Shown: piece after piece, positions 1-10,555 of the stretch
Position numbering within the stretch: the stretch's first letter is position 1
Layout of the letters: each line of letters begins with the position of its first letter
Assembly (NCBI GenBank): GCA_028583605.1
Contig: CM053328.1
Span: forward strand, 30,735,578 to 30,799,577
Origin: Dastarcus helophoroides
Lineage: Eukaryota; Arthropoda; Insecta; Coleoptera; Bothrideridae
Direction: 5' to 3'
Length of the DNA: 64,000 nucleotides
Position numbers and translations under genes: made by a program
Notes under the pieces: generated by a model
What the model was told of the DNA's origin: nothing
The model's input: only the letters and a program-made list of their open reading frames with translations
Database searches by the model: none

Positions 1-399
1 TGTGAACTGTTTCACCACTCAACCTTGTTAACATATATGTACAGTCGTCGCCACCGAAATTAGATCGGTAAAATTGCATTATGTAATTTAGGCCTTGAAC
101 CATAGTCGTCGCAAAATTAGACATATGTCAGATATACATTTATAAGTGACAACAAGCTAAAAAGTTATTTAAAATATCTCAAGGCACCTAAGTGATGCTC
201 AAAAAAGTTGCGCTGCTGAATAAAGTCCAATTTACAACGATTAAATTGAGACGCAATTTCAGCGGAAATCAAAAATCGTTCAAATTTGGGTGGCGGCGAC
301 TGAACCTGGAAATGTTAAATCTAAAACTTCACATGACTTAAATCATAAAAGTGTAAAATGTTATCCATTTGTTTACTGTCCCCTCTCTAATCTATAAAC
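1..399. other. Unassigned AT-rich sequence
   Basis: No convincing open frame, transposon end or repeat is visible. The base composition is like that of other unassigned parts of the window. A pyrimidine-rich stretch with a CTAAT branch-like motif near 387-391 leads into the splice-like signal described in the next entry. Confidence 0.5.
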
Positions 400-466
400 T
401 TAAATATATTTTCTGTTGCAGGTAAGGAAGGACGCTCTTAAAGACGCTATGTTAGCATGTGTGAGT
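400..466 (+). other. Candidate microexon / recursive splice site
   Basis: Seen: an acceptor-like TTTTCTGTTGCAG ends at 421 and is followed at once by a donor-like GTAAGG. A second donor-like GTGAGT starts at 461. The 39 bases between (422-460) are open in only one phase and encode VRKDALKDAMLAC. Known: recursive splice sites in long insect introns have the form polypyrimidine-AG|GTAAG, and some are followed by a cryptic exon with its own donor. Inference: this is either a 39-nt coding microexon or a ratchet point on the + strand. Splice-like motifs also arise by chance in AT-rich DNA, so confidence is limited without transcripts. Confidence 0.35.
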
Positions 467-911
467 AGTTTTTAAGCAATTTTGAGTATCGGCCCCCTTC
501 TTGTAAAAATTCACCATTTAAAAGTTCGCAATTCTTAAATCCATGTACGAACACCAGTGGATTTATTTGCGTTGATTTTTTTAAAGTTTAATCCACTCGC
601 AAAGGGCAACCCCATTATGCCTTCAAAGCACTGAGAGGTAGGATGGGGAAACAAGAATAGATTGTAATTTTTTGGGGAAAATTCCTTTCGGTAACGAGTC
701 CCATAACATGGACGTTCTATTACGTTATAGAAAAAAGAGTCTCGGTAGACAGAAGTCCTCAGTGTGTCAAGCTGGAACGCACAGGAATTTGCTGTCTCCG
801 ACTGTCTTATATGCCTCAAAAATCTTGCCCTTGGGGAAATCAATCCTATTAGTTCCTGTGAGCATCTCCCACGATAGTACTTGTAGAAAAGAGATAACTC
901 ATCAACCATCC

Positions 912-940
912 GCCTGTGCTCTAATCACTAGACACTAGAG
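912..940. repeat. CTAG-rich palindromic insertion in CR1 copy A
   Basis: Between the TDFFETRL block and the MVDELSLF block there is an extra ~20 bp built from CTAGAC/GTCTAG half-sites. The same insertion occurs in CR1 copy C (about 28605-28630) and is absent from copies B and D. Confidence 0.7.
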
Positions 941-1807
941 TCTAGTTTCGAAAAAATCGGTCAAACTCTCGTCATCAATCAGGCGAATCGCTGTTCTTTG
1001 AATTGAATCGAAAAGAGCTGAAGTGTGCTTTGGGGCTGAACTCCAAACATGAGAAGAGTATTCAAGTGTTGGCCTAACTTGAGCTTTGTATAGTGTGAGT
1101 AGCTGATGAGATATGAAGTACTTTTTAGCTCTAGGTACTTTGGCTTTGTTTAGTGTGAGTAGTTGATGAGATGTGAAGTACTTTTTAGCTCTAAAAAGAA
1201 AGCCTAGCTTCCGAGTGGCAGACTCGGCAATGGCGCGCACATGATCCTCCCAAAAGAAGTCAGTGCTTGCATTCACTCCTAGAATATACAGATTAGATCC
1301 CATCGGGAGAATTTTACCGTCCATTAGTATGTTTGTTGCTTTACCCTTTGATGTTTTCTTAGAGAAAACCGCGGCTTGAGTTTTTAAAGAGTTGAAGTCG
1401 ACCAGATTTTACTTACCCCATTCCAGAATGATGTCGAGATCTCGATTAAACATCGGTATCTGCTGTTCCCTTGGTCGATCTGCAGCAACGACGGATAATG
1501 GTTTGTCGGAGAAAAAGATGACACCAGACTACTATCATCTCCGTAACTGTGCATCGGATTGGAAGTTGAAGCTAAGAGATCATTTATATGTAACAGAAAC
1601 AGAACAGGAAACAGGAGAGACCCCTTGAGGCACCCCTGCATTAATCGCAAATGTCTCGGCTATCGACGACGACCTGAAAGGGGCTCTGCCTGCGAGAAAA
1701 CTGGATATCAAATGACAGAGTCCAGGAGGAAGACCATAGGATGTTAATTTGGCGAGAAGAGATCGGTGCCAGGCTCTGTCGAAGACCTTTGAGATATCCA
1801 ATGCCAC
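935..1807 (-). pseudogene. CR1-like reverse transcriptase pseudogene (copy A)
   Basis: Two overlapping frames carry RT motif A (FDRAWH), the SYGLPPGLCHLISSFL block, motif B and YGDD. A third frame, starting at 1324, carries DGKILPMGSN, HVRAIAESATRKLGFLFRA and YSSHVWSSAPKHT, the RT thumb-side region typical of CR1/jockey-superfamily proteins. At least three frameshifts separate these blocks, so no functional enzyme is possible. YGDD in place of YADD is a change at the active-site motif. Confidence 0.8.
1083..1195 (-). repeat. 60-bp tandem duplication inside CR1 copy A
   Basis: The segment encoding RAKKYF.SHQLLTLYKA is present twice with a 60-bp period (starts at 1083 and 1143). The second unit ends at the LFRA junction. 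The other copies have one such block at this point, apart from copy B, which has its own longer duplication here. Confidence 0.75.
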
Positions 1808-1992
1808 AATCCTAGCTTAACCAAGTTTTTCCATAGCCAGAGTTACAGATATGAGTAACATATGCCAGTAGATCGCCAGTCGAGCGTTGTTGTCTAAAAT
1901 CGTATCGCCTATCCGAGATGATTCTATTCTCTAACAGATATTTGAGAATCTCTATGTTGATAACATTTTCCAGGAGGAAGACCATAACATGT

Positions 1993-2520
1993 TTGAAAAC
2001 AAGTATCCATAATTTAGTTCCTGGAAACGTATACCTTATATTGGTCGGGGAAATCTTCATGACTGGCAACCCTACTTGCGATTTAGCTTTATTTGTTGAG
2101 ATTTCATTGGACACCTGCCACAAATACTAAATGTACCAGTGACTAATGTGTGGTAAATATGTAAATATACAGACAGAAAAATTTCGACTAAAACATGCCT
2201 AGTTTCTTGGTAACTTCCACCGTTTAATTAATATGTCTGCAAGACATTTATAGATAGTTATTTACATATAACTAATGTGGGAAGTATCGTTTTACCATGC
2301 CCTACCTGTTAATGCATTTTAATTATTTCCTTTATTTCCACGGCTAATAAATTTGGAACTTGGCTGGGATAATTAATGAATCGTTCTTCTACAGAAAATT
2401 ATCATATTTCTTTGTCGAAAGGTGCAGTCTTAAAAAATATGTAAATTACTGAATGCAGGATGTGGATATGGAATGTATTACAGTATCATTTATGTATTCT
2501 ATTTGGCTTTTTTTGACTCT
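1993..2520. other. Unassigned AT-rich sequence
   Basis: No coding potential or family match is apparent. A T run at 2530-2543 starts the next repeat. Confidence 0.5.
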
Positions 2521-2687
2521 ATTGATTCTTTTTTTTTTTTTTGGTGGAACGGACTGGTCCTTGGTTATCTTCAAAAATTGAAATACAAATCTTCTCCTCT
2601 GAAACCAAGAAGATTAAATAACACAACAAAGGTTGCTCTAACCTCTTTCGATAGCCAAGTTTTCATCTTCGGAGAGATACTAACACT
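2521..2687 (-). repeat. Penelope-type hairpin repeat, copy 1
   Basis: A copy of the ~150-bp dispersed repeat. On the minus strand its order is: CTGAAGA-like box (here CCGAAGA), a short hairpin, CGAAA, GTTAGAGCAACC, TTGTTGTG, TCTTTCTTGG, the CCCCTG/CAGGGGA block, ATTTGTATTTCAA, and a GGACCAGTCCGTTCCACC end followed by an A run. The hairpin stem is poorly conserved in this copy. It abuts the poly(A) end of the neighbouring jockey element. Confidence 0.75.
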
Positions 2688-2689
2688 TA

Positions 2690-3835
2690 TTTTTTTTAAG
2701 TAGGGGAAAATCCGTTACGGACATCTGGGAAGATGACTCAGATAGTGTCGGACTTCCGCTTAAACTACGGGTACCGACTAAAAACCCCTACTTCTTTGGG
2801 CCGGGCCCTCGGCCCCCAATACCTTCGTCGGAACAGTACAATAATGCTGGAGCACTATTGTAAGCTGTTTTGCCTGAAACGTAAAAAACAAAACAAAAAT
2901 TTTCCGAAATAGAAGTAGTTTAGAGGACCATCCTTGGTTTGCTAATCCTGGTTGGCATGTCTGGATCGTAATCCACTGCCTGTCGAACTGGTTCGTTGGG
3001 ATGCGTTTCCGCTCTCACCATCCCCCTGGAATTAATTTCCCTAAGAAAATCTCTTACCAAAGGTAGTTCAGCTTCCCTATGGAGTTGATTGTTTCTCAGA
3101 AACCATGAAGCGTCCATGGCTTGTTTTAGAAAGATGTTTTAGAACACCTGGAGTTTCTTCATCTGGTTATCCGTCGTCTGTGACCAAGCTACAGATGCGT
3201 AGGTCATCGCTGGTCTTATGATTGATTTGTATAGTAACACTTTGAGTCCAATGGGCAGGTTACTATTTCTACCAATCATCGCTTTTAGAAGTCCCTTCAG
3301 CATTTTGGCTTTGGACACTGCATAATCGATATGTGCTTGGAAAGTAAGTCTTTTGTCAAGAATTACAGCTACATACTTTGCCTGAAGTCTCCAGTCGACG
3401 TTTTGCCCATGAACATTTACATGTCCATATGGTTGGAGTCTTCTTCGGGTGAAAAAGGCAGCTTGGGTGTTGTCTGCGTTGACTTGGATTCTCCATTGAC
3501 CAAAGTAATCTAGTAGACTGTCTGTTGCCTCCTGAAGTCGTCTGGTGACCAATACTAGGACTGTAAGAGTACGCCACCAGAGAATACAGCAGAGGTGACA
3601 AGGCAGAGCCTTGAGGCACCCTATACTGTAGCCTAAACTGGTTTGATAGTTCCTGTCCCACCTTTACTCTGAATGAGCGCTGGTCCAGGAACGAGCTTAC
3701 CATTTGAACCATTGTTAGATGTATTCCTAACTGGTGCATCTTGTAGACTAGTCCTTGGTGCCAAACTGTGTCAAATGCCTTGGAGATATCGAAGAAAATA
3801 GCTTTAACTTCCTGGTTCCAGTTCATGCGTTGAGT
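2690..3835 (-). mobile_element. Jockey-like non-LTR retrotransposon, 5'-truncated
   Basis: Minus-strand element with the C-terminal half of a jockey-type polymerase (about 3826-2920), a GC-richer 3' UTR (about 2900-2700) and a short A run next to the hairpin repeat at 2687. The endonuclease and the N-terminal part of RT are missing, as expected for 5'-truncated target-primed insertions. A target-site duplication could not be identified. The 5' break lies near 3835, next to a sequence (3836-3872) that recurs inverted at about 4250-4295. Confidence 0.85.
2920..3826 (-). pseudogene. Jockey-like reverse transcriptase pseudogene lacking the active-site aspartates
   Basis: Visible blocks are FFDISKAFDTVWHQGL (motif A), YRVPQGSALSPLLYSL (motif B), DYFGQWRIQVNADNTQAAFF, AKYVAVILDKRLTF and TYASVAWSQ. 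The C-terminal piece contains HREAELPLVRDFL and HPNEPVRQAVDYD. In jockey proteins a [FY]ADD segment should lie between motif B and the DYF block. Here the sequence passes almost directly from SPLLYSL to the LVTRRLQEATDSLLDYF region with a frameshift, so the catalytic aspartate pair is deleted. A further frameshift lies near 3120-3140. Confidence 0.85.
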
Positions 3836-4081
3836 GACACCTAATCGTAAAATTACCTCTTATATACTAAGAATATTCACTTCGTGCATGATCGACCGCA
3901 TTCGAACGCGCATGCGCATCTAATCATACACGTCGCAGTGTCACAATTCCTTATCTATCATCCTTAACTATTTTTAACAGACATGAGTGGTCTAAAGGCC
4001 CAGCGCAACCATTTATTAAGTTGTCTCCGGCGTTATGGATGGCTAAGCTTTCACATGCATTTCACATAGAATTTTTATTTA
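3836..4081. other. Unassigned sequence beside the Penelope remnant
   Basis: The first 37 bases (ACACCTAATCGTAAAATTAC and onward to TATACTAAG) match, in inverted orientation, the sequence at about 4250-4295 beside the GIY-YIG remnant. This suggests both belong to one rearranged Penelope-like element. The rest shows no recognisable coding sequence. Confidence 0.5.
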
Positions 4082-4240
4082 CTACTTTAAACAGTTAAAT
4101 TTATTATATATCCTATGATCTAATTCAAAAGCATGTCCAGCCATACTTGACTTCTCAGTTCTTCTTTACCTCAAATGAGCCAAATGCTCCTTCAGTCGGA
4201 TTTTAAGAGATCGTCTAGTCTGTCAGATGTACTTTTGAGG
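4082..4240 (-). pseudogene. Penelope-like element GIY-YIG endonuclease fragment
   Basis: On the minus strand one frame reads PQKYI-stop-QTRRSLKIRLKEHLAHL, then a stop, then RRTEKSSMAGHAFELDHRI, and ends at a stop at 4082-4084. This matches the Y(V/I)GQT.RSL..R..EH...(S)..A.H....H pattern of the GIY-YIG domain that ends Penelope-like retroelement proteins. The codon that should be the glycine of YIGQT is a stop, and a second stop follows the LAHLR block. No RT domain remains nearby. The fragment lies directly downstream, on the same strand, of sequence joined to the hairpin repeat at 4290, which links that repeat to this class of element. Confidence 0.65.
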
Positions 4241-4289
4241 ACAATCTTAGTATATAGGGGTTAATTTTAGGATTAGGTGTTAGTATCTA

Positions 4290-4376
4290 TCTGAAAATGA
4301 TAACTTGGCTATTGAAAGGCGTTAGAGTAACCTTTGTTGTGTTTTTAAATCTTTCTTGGTTACAGGGGACAAGATT
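4290..4376 (+). repeat. Penelope-type hairpin repeat, copy 2
   Basis: A plus-strand copy with CTGAAAATGATAACTTGG, a hairpin remnant, GAAAGGCGTTAGAG and the TTGTTGTG...CAGGGGACAAGATTTGTATT block. It forms the left border of T-rich array 1. Confidence 0.8.
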
Positions 4377-7310
4377 TGTATTTCAATTTTTTCTATTGAT
4401 TCTTTCCTGATCTTTAGGATTTCGAATATAATAAACTCGAAATTGCGAATTTTTGAAATGTTTTTTCTACAATATTTTACCATTGTTGAGCTTTTTCTCG
4501 AAATTTCGCGTTCAACTGTGAAATTTTGCTCTTTGTTTCGAATGAATGGTAAAACTTTTTTTTTTTTCATAAAGCGCGAGTTTTTCTTAGAATGTTGTAC
4601 CTTTTCACAATTCTTTTTAGCCAAAACTGGAAATTTTGTTATTTTTTTGTACCTTTTCACAATTTTTTTTAGCCAAAACTGGAAATTTTGTTATTTTTTT
4701 CGTTAAAGTTCGACTATAGAATGGACTATTTTTAAGTACAATTTCTATTTTTGTCGAAATTTGGTCCTTTACCTCGAAATTTCAATTCTTTTTCTTTTTT
4801 TTTTTTTGAGAGAATTTGGATTTGGAAGCTTAATATATGTTTTATTTTTGAGAATTTTTCATTTTTTTCCCAAAATTTTTATTTTTCTTGAAACGTTTTG
4901 AATATCTGCTTAACATGTCTATACGTCAATTTCGAAATTTAGATTTTAATTTCTAAATTCGGAGTTTAAATGTGACATTTTTATTGTTTCCTTTATTTCC
5001 AATTTTAATTCGAAATTTTGAGAAAAAGCTCTAAGACAAGATTTTCGCAACCAGTGGGTCTCGCCTTGCTAGGGGAGGGCCCAATGTGTGTTCGGACACA
5101 TCTTGAATTTTTTTTTGAAAATATAGCTCTTTAAAGGGTTGGATTTTTTCATAATTTGGCTTTTTTCAAATTTTCTATTTTTTAAAATAAATTTTTACTT
5201 ATTTCAAAATTTCGATTTTACAAAATGTTGACTTTTTCGAAATTTCGATTTTACAAAATGTTGACTTTTTCGAAATTTCGACTTTGGCAAAATTTTGACT
5301 TTTCCTAAATTTCCGACTGTAGCAAAATTTTGACTTTGGTAAAAATTTTGACTTTCTAAATTTCAACGTTATAAAAAATTTACTGCTACTCTTCAAGATT
5401 TCGTCTTTTTTTAATGTGACATTTCAAACCATTACTTCATGGAATTCTTTAATATTTATAACTATTAAACTTTATTAACGATTAAAAAACAACAGATATT
5501 CAAAAATTCCACAATGTTTCGATAAATATTTGCTAACACCGTACCAGGTTTCGCATTATGCATCATCGGCGGTTATACCAGCAATTTGTTTAGCCGTTGT
5601 TATGCTAACAAGATCCATGGATCACAGACTCCTACGAATATTCCGTCTCGAAACTTGAATATTTTTCTCAAAATGCGTCTTTTTTCGCAAATTTGAAATT
5701 TATCCTAAAACCCCATCCCCTATGTTCCCGGAAATCTGAATATTTTTCTTGGAAATTCGTATCTTTCTTAAAATTTTGATTTTAGTAAGAATCGTTTTTT
5801 TTTCATAAACGACTATTCTCAAAATTCTACTTTTTCCTAAGGTTTGATTTTTCTATGGAAAATTTCAATCTTTGATGCTTCATTTATTATTATTTTTTAG
5901 GAATGTTTTTCAGAGATTTCGTTTTTTTATTGCCATCAGGTTTTTCTGAAAATTTTGATCTTTTAGAATTAGATTTTTCAGAAATTTTGACAGGTTTCTT
6001 AAAATTTGACTTTTTCTCGATATTTTTATATCAAAATTCAATATTCAACTTTGCTAAAAATTTTGAATTTTTCTCTTGACTTAGTTTAAATTCGTCTTTT
6101 TCGAAATTTCGACTTTATTCTCAAAATTGTTTTTGGACTCTTCTTTCGGAAATCATTTTTTCTATCAAAATTCTGCCACTTTTCTGATTATTTGTCTTTT
6201 TTGAAATTTTGACTTTTAAATTTGACTCCAATAATTTTAACATTATATTTCTCCTTATTTTCGAAATTTTGACTTCTATTTCAAAATGCGATGTTTCTGG
6301 AACTGTCTGGACTTTTTCCTCGAAATTGGCTTCTCCTTTAAATTTCAGTTTTCTCGAAATTCGTCTGTTTTCTCTAAATTAGATCGGCATATTATCGAAA
6401 ATTAAAAATGTTGAGAACAATATTTTTTGGTAATTTCGAGAAAAAAGCTTCTTGTATCTACATTCAATTCCTTTATTGAAATTTAAATATTATGTCAAAA
6501 TTAGAATAAACAAGTGAAAATTTCGAAACAAGTATTTTTGGGGATTGAGAATGTTGACCTTTAAAAATATTTTGGCATTTTTCGAGTTCTTCCGAAAGGT
6601 TGGATTTTTATTCAGTTTTGGTTTTCTAAAATATCATTTCTCAAAATAGGGTCGCTTTCGAAATTACTACTTTATTCTATTTTTTTCTCTCAAAATTGAA
6701 CTTTCTTTTTTTACCATTCGGTTTTTTCTGATTTTTTTTTAAATTTAATTTTCCAAAAATTTCATCTTTCTCAAAATTCGTTTTATTCTGGAAATTTTGA
6801 CTCGTACTTCAAATAGGGATATTTTATGCTTTTGAAAATCTCCACTTACAGTGAAAATTTTTTCTCAAAGTTCCAATTTTTTCTGAAAATTACGTCTTTT
6901 TTTCACAAAACTCCCATCATTAAAAATATATTTTTTTCGAATTTTCAACATTTTTTAAGATTTTTCGAAAGGTTACGATTTTATTTTAAACACTATTTTC
7001 TAAACATTTCCAACTTTTTTCCAAAATTCATTTTTTCCTCAAAATACGTGTCTCAAAATTAAACTTTCTTTTGAAAATGTTCACTTTTCTTCGAGAGATT
7101 TCGACCTTTTTTTCGACTTTTCGACGGTATTTTTCAAAAATCGTTATTTTTTGAAATCTTCGAAATGTCGATAGTTTTCAGTTTTCCGAAGGGTTTGGTT
7201 TTTATTTTAGATTTAATTTTCAAAGTTAATCTGAAAATTCGATTCCTCAGTTCAGTTTTCCGGTTTTCTTTTTTTTATCAATTTGTTAAAATGATTTTTG
7301 CCCCTCCCTG
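4377..7310. repeat. Degenerate T-rich A/T-tract array 1
   Basis: About 2.9 kb made of diverged variants of TTTTTCAAAATTTCGACTT. The plus strand is strongly T-rich, with runs of T, AAATTT/TTCGAA cores and regular TCGAC or TTGAC spacers. Nearly perfect local copies occur, for example two adjacent 33-bp units around 5205-5270. Non-array islands lie near 5045-5100 and 5405-5640. Open frames inside it are low-complexity F/S/L/K strings and are not genes. The right side is followed by the foldback at 7545. Confidence 0.85.
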
Positions 7311-7544
7311 AAGGAAATCCTGCCTGCGCCCATAAAACCAGTAAAGTTAAAAAGGATTAAATCGTTTAAAAGAGCTTTTTGATGAAATCACTGGAGAAAA
7401 TCTTTGAAGTTCGTGGATGTTTTCAAAAGTTGGAAAAAATTTTGACCGATGTTTTTTATTATCATTTAATAACTGTTGACACCAAATACTTTTTATCTGA
7501 AGATCTGAAAACTACAAACTAGGGCCTTTTTTTATATATTTATC

Positions 7545-7800
7545 TTTTTTTGGTGGAGCAGACTGGTCCTTCGTTATCTTCAACAATTGAAATACAAATC
7601 TTGTCCCCTGAAACCAAGAAAGATTTAAAAACACAACAGAGGTTGCTCTAACGCGTTTCGATAGACAAGTTATCATCTTCAGAGAGATTCTAACTAAGTA
7701 TCTCTCTGAGGATGATAGCTTGGTTATCGAAACCCGTTAGAGCAATCACTGTGTTTTTTAATCTTTCTTGGCTTCAGGGGACCCGATTTGTATTTCAATA
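7545..7800. repeat. Penelope-type hairpin repeat, foldback copy 3
   Basis: A minus-oriented copy (about 7545-7690) is followed at once by a plus-oriented copy (about 7690-7800), so the stretch is a long inverted repeat centred on the hairpin boxes. The plus-strand stem GATAGC-TTG-GTTATC keeps pairing with one G-U wobble. Confidence 0.8.
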
Positions 7801-7905
7801 TATTTCTCTGACAATTTTTTTTTCGAGTTAAAGGTTTTTGAAAGTAACTTAAAATTTGGAATTTTCATTGATTTCTTAATTTCTGTGACCAGTGTGTATC
7901 CTAAC

Positions 7906-8703
7906 TAGGAAATTCGACCCCGGTCCTTATTTCTAATCCCGGGATTTCGGGATTATATTTGGTCAATCCCGTGATCCCGAGGTTATTTCGGTATTGAGGA
8001 TTACGAGTAAAAGAGAAGAGAAGAGAAAATTGTACAGAAGTCAGCTTTGTAATTAACAAATCAAAATTTAGACAACAATCAAAATTTGGACAAGAATCAA
8101 TGCATTTTCCTCAACCTTCTAACTATTCAGACTAACCAGACTTTTAAAATCATTTAATGTTTATGTTATAATTATTCGTTTTCAACATTTCTTTTAACTT
8201 ACATGATTTAAAAAAACCTTTATGTGACTAACTACGAAATAAACTAAAATTAACAAAATTCCCTTTTAACATAAAGCGATGACTTTCATGTAACTCCTCA
8301 CAGTAGCTAACAAAAAGCAAAAAATATTCAAAAATAATATTATCCAGTCACATTTCTATTAAATAGAAAGAAAACATTCTAATTTGAATTAGGAAAATAT
8401 CTGAGAAATAACAACACGTCCGTCAACAAACTTTTTAGTTCAAAATAAAAAAAAATTATTTCAAGCATGCATAGCAACCTCGGTGGGTTCATTTATGGTA
8501 CTTGCTTGGGATAAAACTTTGTATTTTATATCAAAAAGATAAGCAAGCAATTTTATTGGGAGCCCTGGTACTGAGCGTTTTGCTATGTACAGTGTGATGC
8601 CAATCCCGAAAATCCCGGGATTAGAAAAATTTAATCCCGAAAATTTCGGGACTAAATAGCGGTCGGGATCCCGATTTTCGGAATCCCGGGATCAAATCCT
8701 CTA
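7906..8703. mobile_element. Non-autonomous hAT element 1 (798 bp)
   Basis: Ends are TAGGAAATTCGACCCCGG on the left and, reverse-complemented on the right, TAGAGGATTTGATCCCGGGA, an imperfect terminal inverted repeat. The flanks are ATCCTAAC (7898-7905) and ATCTTAAC (8704-8711), an 8-bp target duplication with one mismatch, as hAT transposases make. Both subterminal regions carry several AATCCCGGGATT/TTTCGGGATT motifs in inverted arrangement, likely transposase binding sites. The AT-rich interior has no transposase frame, so the element would have depended on an autonomous relative. Confidence 0.8.
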
Positions 8704-8711
8704 ATCTTAAC

Positions 8712-10555
8712 TAATACGTAAATGGGAAAGTGTGTTTATCTGTCTGTTTGTCCACTTTTCACGAGTTTGACGAAAGTTGATGTAGACACATAACTTGTAA
8801 GACGGGATCATCGTAGGATACGTTTTCTCCTGGAAACTGTCCCAGTGCTAATATTTTTCCAAAAAAGATAAATAAAATTCAGCGGCAACGGTGTCATGTA
8901 ACAATATACAAAAGTGTCGTCTAACGCGATAGGATACAATTTACTATCTAGTATATGTAACTAGAAAACTAACGACTCGGTAGGCAGTTAAAAATACATA
9001 TGACCGTATCAACGAATTTGAACAAAATATCATTCTGCAATTTGCATGAACTCTTTAAAGCTGTACAGAGCTGAGTGTCTTTTATTCAGACGAATTTTTT
9101 AAATGAGAAAGTATGTTTGTTCTAAACATTAAAACAAAACATATTGGTCTATTTAACAAATTTAAAAACTTTTAATTTTGGACAGTTTTTCTGTTAATTT
9201 GTAAAGGCAGTTATTCACTTAAATCTAGAAAGTTAAAGGAACCTACATGTGATATGAAATATGGTCAATGTGATAATTTTTTGGAAAAAAAAAATCCTTC
9301 GACAACGCAGCAAGCTAGATGGTATGTCGTTATTTTTTGTTAGGCTGTCTGAGGACTGCTGACATAAGAGAAAACTTAAAACTAGGGGATAAGAGTGGTT
9401 TTTCTTCGCCTAAAGAAGTTTTTTCTTCAATAAATAACACCTTCTAAACAACCTAGAAACATCGTCCTATCGTCCTAATAGTAATAACAATTAATTAGAT
9501 TTGACAGTACGTCGATAGAAATCCTCTCACATTCAGACTATTCGTATAGTGGCCCCATGAGCCGCCTAGGCGATTTCCCAGCTGAACGCAAGTTTGGCAA
9601 CGTGCGCCAGACTGAAAACTCTAGAACTGCGAGCATCCCCGGAATTTTTTATTACCGCTCCGTCCCTTCCGCTTTAAGGGTTGCACAAAATTCCCACCCC
9701 TTGCGTTCCATGAAAATCGATAAAATGTAAACCATTTTAGGTTACAGTTTATTTTTAGCATCGTCCCAGTCGTTTTGCTAATGAAATAAACAAATTCTCT
9801 GCTCTCGATTTATTTGAAATGAAGAAATGGAAAAAGTTTTTTTTGTAGCACGCGTTACTTGCTTTATTACAGACATTGCGATCGTGCTGAGGAAAATTCA
9901 TTTTATTTTTATTTCACATCGAAGAAGTATATTGCGGTTTGACTCAGTATAATACATTTCAGGTTTTTTTCTGCGACTGGTGGTGTTCTAGGAATTGAAT
10001 AGCATAACGGTATTAGGTTTACTTCAAGGAAATACGAGAATGACTCCTTTTACTTATTGTTGTCTATAAGCTGTTAATACAGGCTTACAACATAACCACT
10101 ATAACAATAATTCTTTTTGGGGGCGTCGAAGTGATTGTATCTCATGTCGACTCCTACGGATATACTGCGGATAATAAATAATCGGCACGTAGGCCTAAGA
10201 AAAAAGGGTGCTGTTGCTGGGGGTAACAAACGGTCAACAGTAAGCAACAAACCTATTTGCGTTGCGCTGTTCCTATATCTAACGATAATAATTAGACATT
10301 TACATGGTAATGTATTTTTCAGATAAAATATAATTGTTTACACGGAGATAGTAGAGGTGTTATTGATCATTACATTTTTCCGTTGCCATGTCCTTACGTT
10401 CTATTTTAGTGGCATTTATTTTTATATACAGTAGGCAGGGAAAGTATTCGCACAGTAATCTAATTTTAAATTGAGAAAAAAAAAATAAATAACTTGTGTA
10501 TAAACAGAATGCTGTTTTATTCCATATATAATACAATTTCTACAAAAAAATATAG
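8712..10555. other. Unassigned sequence between hAT element 1 and array 2
   Basis: About 8725-8770 has the motif GGGAAAGTGTGTTTATCTGT and a following TTTGTCCACTTTTCACGA, which resembles a common end motif of arthropod dispersed repeats, but no second end was found. About 9545-9720 is a GC-richer unique-looking patch. Frames here are short and show no recognised protein. Confidence 0.45.

Larger units (their letters stand above)
575..1992 (-). mobile_element. CR1-like non-LTR retrotransposon, truncated copy A
   Basis: Read on the minus strand this covers part of a reverse transcriptase and the protein C-terminus, then a short 3' tail ending in an A run (T run at 575-582). Recognisable blocks are the STGDLLAYVTHICNS region, LDISKVFDRAWH (motif A), INAGVPQG (motif B), a YGDD version of the YADD active site, and the terminal TFYKYY..GRCSQELIGLI-type block followed by the PKNYN region. 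The endonuclease and N-terminal half are missing. The frame is broken several times. The homology ends near 1971, where about 20 bases of an internal segment (also seen at 1720-1742) are repeated. Six other copies of the family lie in this window. Confidence 0.85.
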
